A stretch of DNA of 64,000 nt from the NCBI RefSeq assembly GCF_005517195.1, contig NZ_CP040244.1:2746001-2810000 (forward strand), in the 5' to 3' direction. This stretch comes from Streptomyces vilmorinianum (GTDB taxonomy: Bacteria > Actinomycetota > Actinomycetes > Streptomycetales > Streptomycetaceae). The notes under the pieces were generated by a model. That model was not told the DNA's origin and searched no databases. It was given only the letters and a program-made list of their open reading frames with translations. How positions within the stretch are numbered: the first letter of the stretch is position 1; each line of letters opens with the position of its first letter. Positions 60,243 through 64,000 of this stretch are shown here, one piece after another. Both the position numbers and the translations under genes were made by a program.

Positions 60243-61450
60243 GAGGCCCCGCGATACCGCTTCGGCCGCTGCGCATCGTCCGGCTCGCCAACTTCGTCAC
60301 CCCGACCTCGGGGGGCTTGCGCACCGCCCTGGAACAGCTCGGCCGCGGCTACCGCGCCGCGGGCCACGAGCCCGTCCTGATCGTCCCCGGTGACGTGGGG
60401 AGCGACCAGGTCACCGACCAGGGGCGGATCATCACCCTGCCCGGGCCCGTCCTGCCCGGGACCGGCGGCTACCGTGTCCTCGCCGACCGGCGCCGGGTGC
60501 GCCAGCTCCTGGAGGAGCTCGCCCCGGACCGGCTGGAGGTCTCCGACCGTACGACCCTGCGGTGGACGGGCGAGTGGGCACGGCGGGCCAGGGTGCCCTC
60601 GGTGATGGTCTCCCACGAGACCGCGGACGGCGTCCTGCGGACCTGGGGTGTGCCGCAGGCCGCCGCCGCCCGTGCGGCCGACCGGCTCAACCGCCGTACG
60701 GCATGGGCGTATTCGCGGGTCGTGTGCACGACGGAGTTCGCGGAGCGGGAGTTCGTACGGATCGGGGCCCGCAATGTCGTCCGGGCCCCGCTCGGCGTGG
60801 ACCTGCGGCGGTGGCGGCCCGGGCGGCGCAGCACCGTCCTGCGGGCCAAGCACGCGGACGGCCAACGGGTGCTGCTGGTGATGTGCTCGCGGCTCTCCGT
60901 GGAGAAGCGGCCCGGAACGGCCCTGGACGCGCTCGCCCACGTGCGGGCAGCAGGGGTCCGGGCCGGGCTCGTCGTGGCCGGCGACGGGCCGCTGCGGGGC
61001 GCGCTGGAACGGCGGGCACGCGACGAGCGGCTGCCGGTGCGGTTCCTGGGGCATGTCGCGAACCGCGAGGCCCTGGCCGACCTCCAGGCCGCCGCCGACA
61101 TCTGCCTGGCCCCGGGCCCGGCGGAGACCTTCGGCCTCTCGGCGCTCGAAGCCCTCGCCTGTGGCACACCCGTCGTCGCCAGCGCCTCCTCCGCCCTGCC
61201 CGAGGTCCTCGGGGACGCCGGCGCCTGCGCCCAGGACGACCCGGCCGCCTTCGCCGCGGCCGTCCGCTCCCTGCTCGCCCGCCCGGAACAGGCCCGTCGC
61301 GCGGCGGCACGCGCGCGTGCCGAACTCTTCGGCTGGGACCGCTCGATCGCCGCGTTCCTCCACGCCCACGACGCGGCGCCGACCGCGACCACCACCGCGA
61401 CCGCGACCCGGGCCACGGCCCTGGTCCCGCCCCAGGGGGTCCGCCCATGA
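60239..61450 (+). CDS. GT4 glycosyltransferase
   Basis: A 403-residue GT-B enzyme with LRIVRLANFVTPTSGGLRTALEQLGRGYRAAGHEPVLIVPG at the N-terminus. The donor site shows VMCSRLSVEKRPGTALDALA and GPAETFGLSALEALACGTPVVASASSALPEVL. It resembles PimB-type phosphatidylinositol mannosyltransferases, though the acceptor cannot be confirmed. The C-terminal tail is an Ala-Thr stretch. ATG overlaps the previous stop (ATGA) and its own stop overlaps the next start. Confidence 0.88.
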   Translation: MRGPAIPLRPLRIVRLANFVTPTSGGLRTALEQLGRGYRAAGHEPVLIVPGDVGSDQVTDQGRIITLPGPVLPGTGGYRVLADRRRVRQLLEELAPDRLEVSDRTTLRWTGEWARRARVPSVMVSHETADGVLRTWGVPQAAAARAADRLNRRTAWAYSRVVCTTEFAEREFVRIGARNVVRAPLGVDLRRWRPGRRSTVLRAKHADGQRVLLVMCSRLSVEKRPGTALDALAHVRAAGVRAGLVVAGDGPLRGALERRARDERLPVRFLGHVANREALADLQAAADICLAPGPAETFGLSALEALACGTPVVASASSALPEVLGDAGACAQDDPAAFAAAVRSLLARPEQARRAAARARAELFGWDRSIAAFLHAHDAAPTATTTATATRATALVPPQGVRP

Positions 61451-62519
61451 CCACCACGGCCCCACCGGCCACGGGCACCCCGGAGAAGCCGTCGCCCGCC
61501 GAGGAGGCGGGCCCGCCCGCGCCCGTCCACGCGCGCGCGGACACGCTTCCCGCGCCCCGGAGGGCGCACGCGGACACCGGTGCCGGCCCGCGCGTGCCGG
61601 CGCCGGTGCCGGCGCCCGCCGCAGGGGGCGCGGGTCCGCCGGCCCCGGCCCCGGCCGGGGGCGTGGCGCCGCTCCGCTTCGCCGTCCTCGGGGACTCGCT
61701 CAGCGAGGGCGTCGGGGACCGCGTCGACGGTGCCTGGCGCGGCTGGGCCGCGCTGCTGGCCGAGGGGCTCGGGAGTCCGCGGCAGCCGGTCGAGTTCCGG
61801 AACCTCGCCGTGAGCGGGGCCCAGAGCCGGGAGGTCGCCGAGCAGCAGGCCCCCCAGGCGCTCGCGTTCCGCCCCGACCTCGCCTCCGTCGTCGTCGGCG
61901 TCAACGACACCCTGCGCCACACTTTCGACATCGAGCAGCTCGCCCGCCGTCTCGACCGGGTCTGCGCGGACCTCACCGCGAGCGGAGCCGTACTCCTCAC
62001 CGCCTGTCTGCCCGACCCGGGCCGCATGCTCGGCCTCCCCGCGCCCCTCGCCCGCCCGCTCGCCCGGCGCCAGAAGGCCGTCAACGCCCTCGTCCACGCG
62101 CTCTCCGCCCGCTACGGGGCCGTCCATCTCCACCTCGCCGACGCGCTCTGGACGGACGACCGCTCGCTGTGGAGCGCCGACCGGCTCCACCCCGGTGAGC
62201 GCGGCCACCGCGCCATCGCCGCGCGCTTCCACGCCCTCCTGGCCGCCCGTGGCCTCGCCCACGGCGCGCCGCCCTCGCCCGAACCCGAGCAACCCCCGCC
62301 CACCCGCACGGAGGCGCTGCTCTGGCTCGCCACCGCCGGTACCGGCTGGGTCGCCCGGCGCTGCCACGACCTGCTGCCCCAGCTGCTGCGGCTGGCGGGC
62401 GCCGAGCTGCGGCACTGGGCGGACGGCACCGCCGCCCGGCTCGACCGGCGGGCCGAACACGCCCTGTCCGCCGCGCTCGCGGCGGTGTCGCTGGACGCGG
62501 CGGTGGCCACAATGGGGGA

Positions 62520-62523
<4 letters not shown>
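61447..62523 (+). CDS. SGNH/GDSL-family hydrolase
   Basis: A 358-residue protein. About 75 residues of Pro-Ala-rich sequence precede the hydrolase blocks: [15 protein letters not shown] (Ser), [16 protein letters not shown] (oxyanion Asn) and [10 protein letters not shown] (Asp-His). A further ~90 residues follow the fold. There is no obvious signal peptide. Being sandwiched between glycosyltransferases and a hydantoinase-like gene with 4-bp overlaps suggests it deacylates a glycolipid or similar product of the operon (inference). Confidence 0.82.

Positions 62524-64000
<1,477 letters not shown>

Overview
The window is chromosomal DNA from a high-GC actinomycete, almost certainly a Streptomyces. 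Evidence for this is very high third-codon-position GC, many GTG starts, 4-bp ATGA/GTGA gene overlaps, RbpA, a DasR-type chitinase promoter, a MocR/YczE pair and an SCO1431-family small membrane protein. From memory, the gene order (guaB1, chitinase, rib/his cluster, DUF6230/DUF6114, ppm1, rbpA, GDPD, YczE, MocR, FtsK-like) resembles the core region around SCO1461 to SCO1406 of S. coelicolor in reverse; this was not checked by alignment.

Layout. 1-4.0 kb: the tail of a SorC-type regulator, an overlapping barnase-like RNase lipoprotein/barstar pair, GuaB1 and an SGNH esterase. 4-9.8 kb: a lysine-catabolic locus (APC permease, Lrp regulator, secreted protein, DavA amidase, DavB lysine 2-monooxygenase), with related CGCAA direct repeats upstream of both the permease and davAB. 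9.8-17.2 kb: DUF5995, a uracil/xanthine permease, an MFS/ROK pair around a 21-bp palindrome, and a GH18 chitinase. 17.3-23.6 kb: an FMN riboswitch, ribD-ribE-ribM-ribBA-ribH, then hisE-hisG and a PH-domain protein. 23.6-26.2 kb: two CNNM/CBS membrane proteins.

26.3-32.4 kb: a 29-residue membrane peptide, an ECF sigma factor translationally coupled to a CPTC membrane protein, a CbbX/EccA-like AAA ATPase, a P-loop kinase and a secreted C39-like peptidase. 32.4-37.0 kb is the clearest accessory island. It holds a secreted polymorphic toxin (signal peptide, heptad repeats, Hint domain, RNase A-like C-terminus) with its probable immunity gene. A graveyard follows: a tyrosine-recombinase remnant with an internal stop, the 3' end of a second C39 peptidase, and two other gene scraps.

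37-54.3 kb is mostly core: SCO1431-like peptide, DUF6114/DUF6230 operon with a TetR gene, acyl-CoA dehydrogenase, an AttH-like plus phosphotransferase pair, Lrp, amidohydrolase, ppm1, fxsA, rbpA behind a textbook SigR promoter, MFS, GDPD, YczE and MocR. 54.3-64 kb: a hairpin repeat family, an FtsK-like protein that has lost its Walker lysine, ankyrin and HEAT proteins, and a tightly overlapping operon of two GT4 glycosyltransferases, an SGNH hydrolase and a hydantoinase/5-oxoprolinase-type protein running off the right edge. No rRNA, tRNA, CRISPR array or intact insertion sequence was seen.
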